A program made the translations under genes and the position numbers. From Acidobacteriota bacterium (GTDB lineage: Bacteria; Acidobacteriota; Blastocatellia; Pyrinomonadales; Pyrinomonadaceae): a stretch of DNA of 64,000 nt. The notes below the pieces were generated by a model. That model was not told the DNA's origin. It was given only the letters and a program-made list of their open reading frames with translations, and searched no databases. Positions 63,984 through 64,000 of the stretch are shown piece after piece. The stretch's first letter is position 1. Each line of letters opens with the position of its first letter. The stretch spans positions 186,001 to 250,000 of the forward strand of contig JADKEF010000019.1 of the NCBI GenBank assembly GCA_016718135.1, given 5' to 3'.

Positions 63984-64000
63984 GCGGGAGTAGCTCAGTG
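63984..64000 (+). tRNA. tRNA, 5' end only, probably tRNA-Gly
   Basis: The last 17 bases, GCGGGAGTAGCTCAGTG, match the acceptor strand, TA linker and start of the D-arm of a bacterial tRNA; GCGGGAG is the usual acceptor of tRNA-Gly. The anticodon lies past the window edge, so the amino acid is not proven. Confidence 0.75.

Overview
The window looks like chromosome from a Gram-negative, environmental bacterium, most likely an acidobacterium of the Blastocatellia/Pyrinomonadaceae type. This is an inference from gene content: an LptF-LptG fusion, a CBM9/DUF5916 barrel protein, a kinase with an SH3 tail next to an FHA protein, a short-form adenosylhomocysteinase, and many intergenic palindromes. 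It is not a phylogenetic placement. Genes sit on both strands in short operons.

Layout. 0-10 kb: an acyl-CoA/AtuA-type fragment at the left edge, inorganic pyrophosphatase, a membrane Ser/Thr kinase plus FHA pair, a MarR regulator with a palindromic operator region, a transaldolase-like aldolase, an FAH-family enzyme and a fibronectin-type lipoprotein. 10-13 kb: hslV and hslU, separated by a broken DUF433/DUF5615 toxin-antitoxin pair on the other strand. 13-30 kb: housekeeping genes (recO, fused lptFG, accA, dnaE, miaB, bifunctional nuclease, metK-ahcY) and a large CBM9 outer-membrane protein. 30-32.5 kb: a repeat-rich accessory patch around an internally deleted MmeI-type restriction-methylation gene. 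32.5-37 kb: ssb, a beta-propeller protein, rimI and tsaB. 36-57 kb: one long minus-strand exopolysaccharide locus. It runs from wza and wzc through GDP-fucose synthesis (gmd, fcl), glycosyltransferases, a Wzy-like polymerase, heptose genes (an hldC-gmhA fusion and hldA), a CapE/RmlD/WecB set for a UDP-6-deoxy-L-HexNAc and a WecA-like initiating transferase. It ends in an HPr-kinase homologue, a PqqD-domain protein with a Cys-rich tail, and a nucleotidyltransferase. 57-64 kb: mutS, a glycosylasparaginase, a GH3 N-acetylglucosaminidase, a peptide-type ABC binding protein and the first bases of a tRNA.

The most interesting object is the 160-residue PqqD-domain protein at 37.1-37.6 kb. It joins a RiPP-recognition-like domain, a twin-arginine hydrophobic segment and a six-cysteine tail. 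It has its own promoter, strong ribosome binding site and terminator, and is flanked by homologues of lasso-peptide tailoring enzymes (HPr-type kinase and PF14907 nucleotidyltransferase).

A caution applies throughout. Many genes, including dnaE and mutS, are broken by single-base shifts, repeatedly at short homopolymers that read one base too short. Density rises sharply after about 54 kb. This fits uncorrected long-read indels better than real decay, so frameshifted genes are given as joined intervals. The MmeI deletion and the toxin remnant are the better candidates for real breakage.
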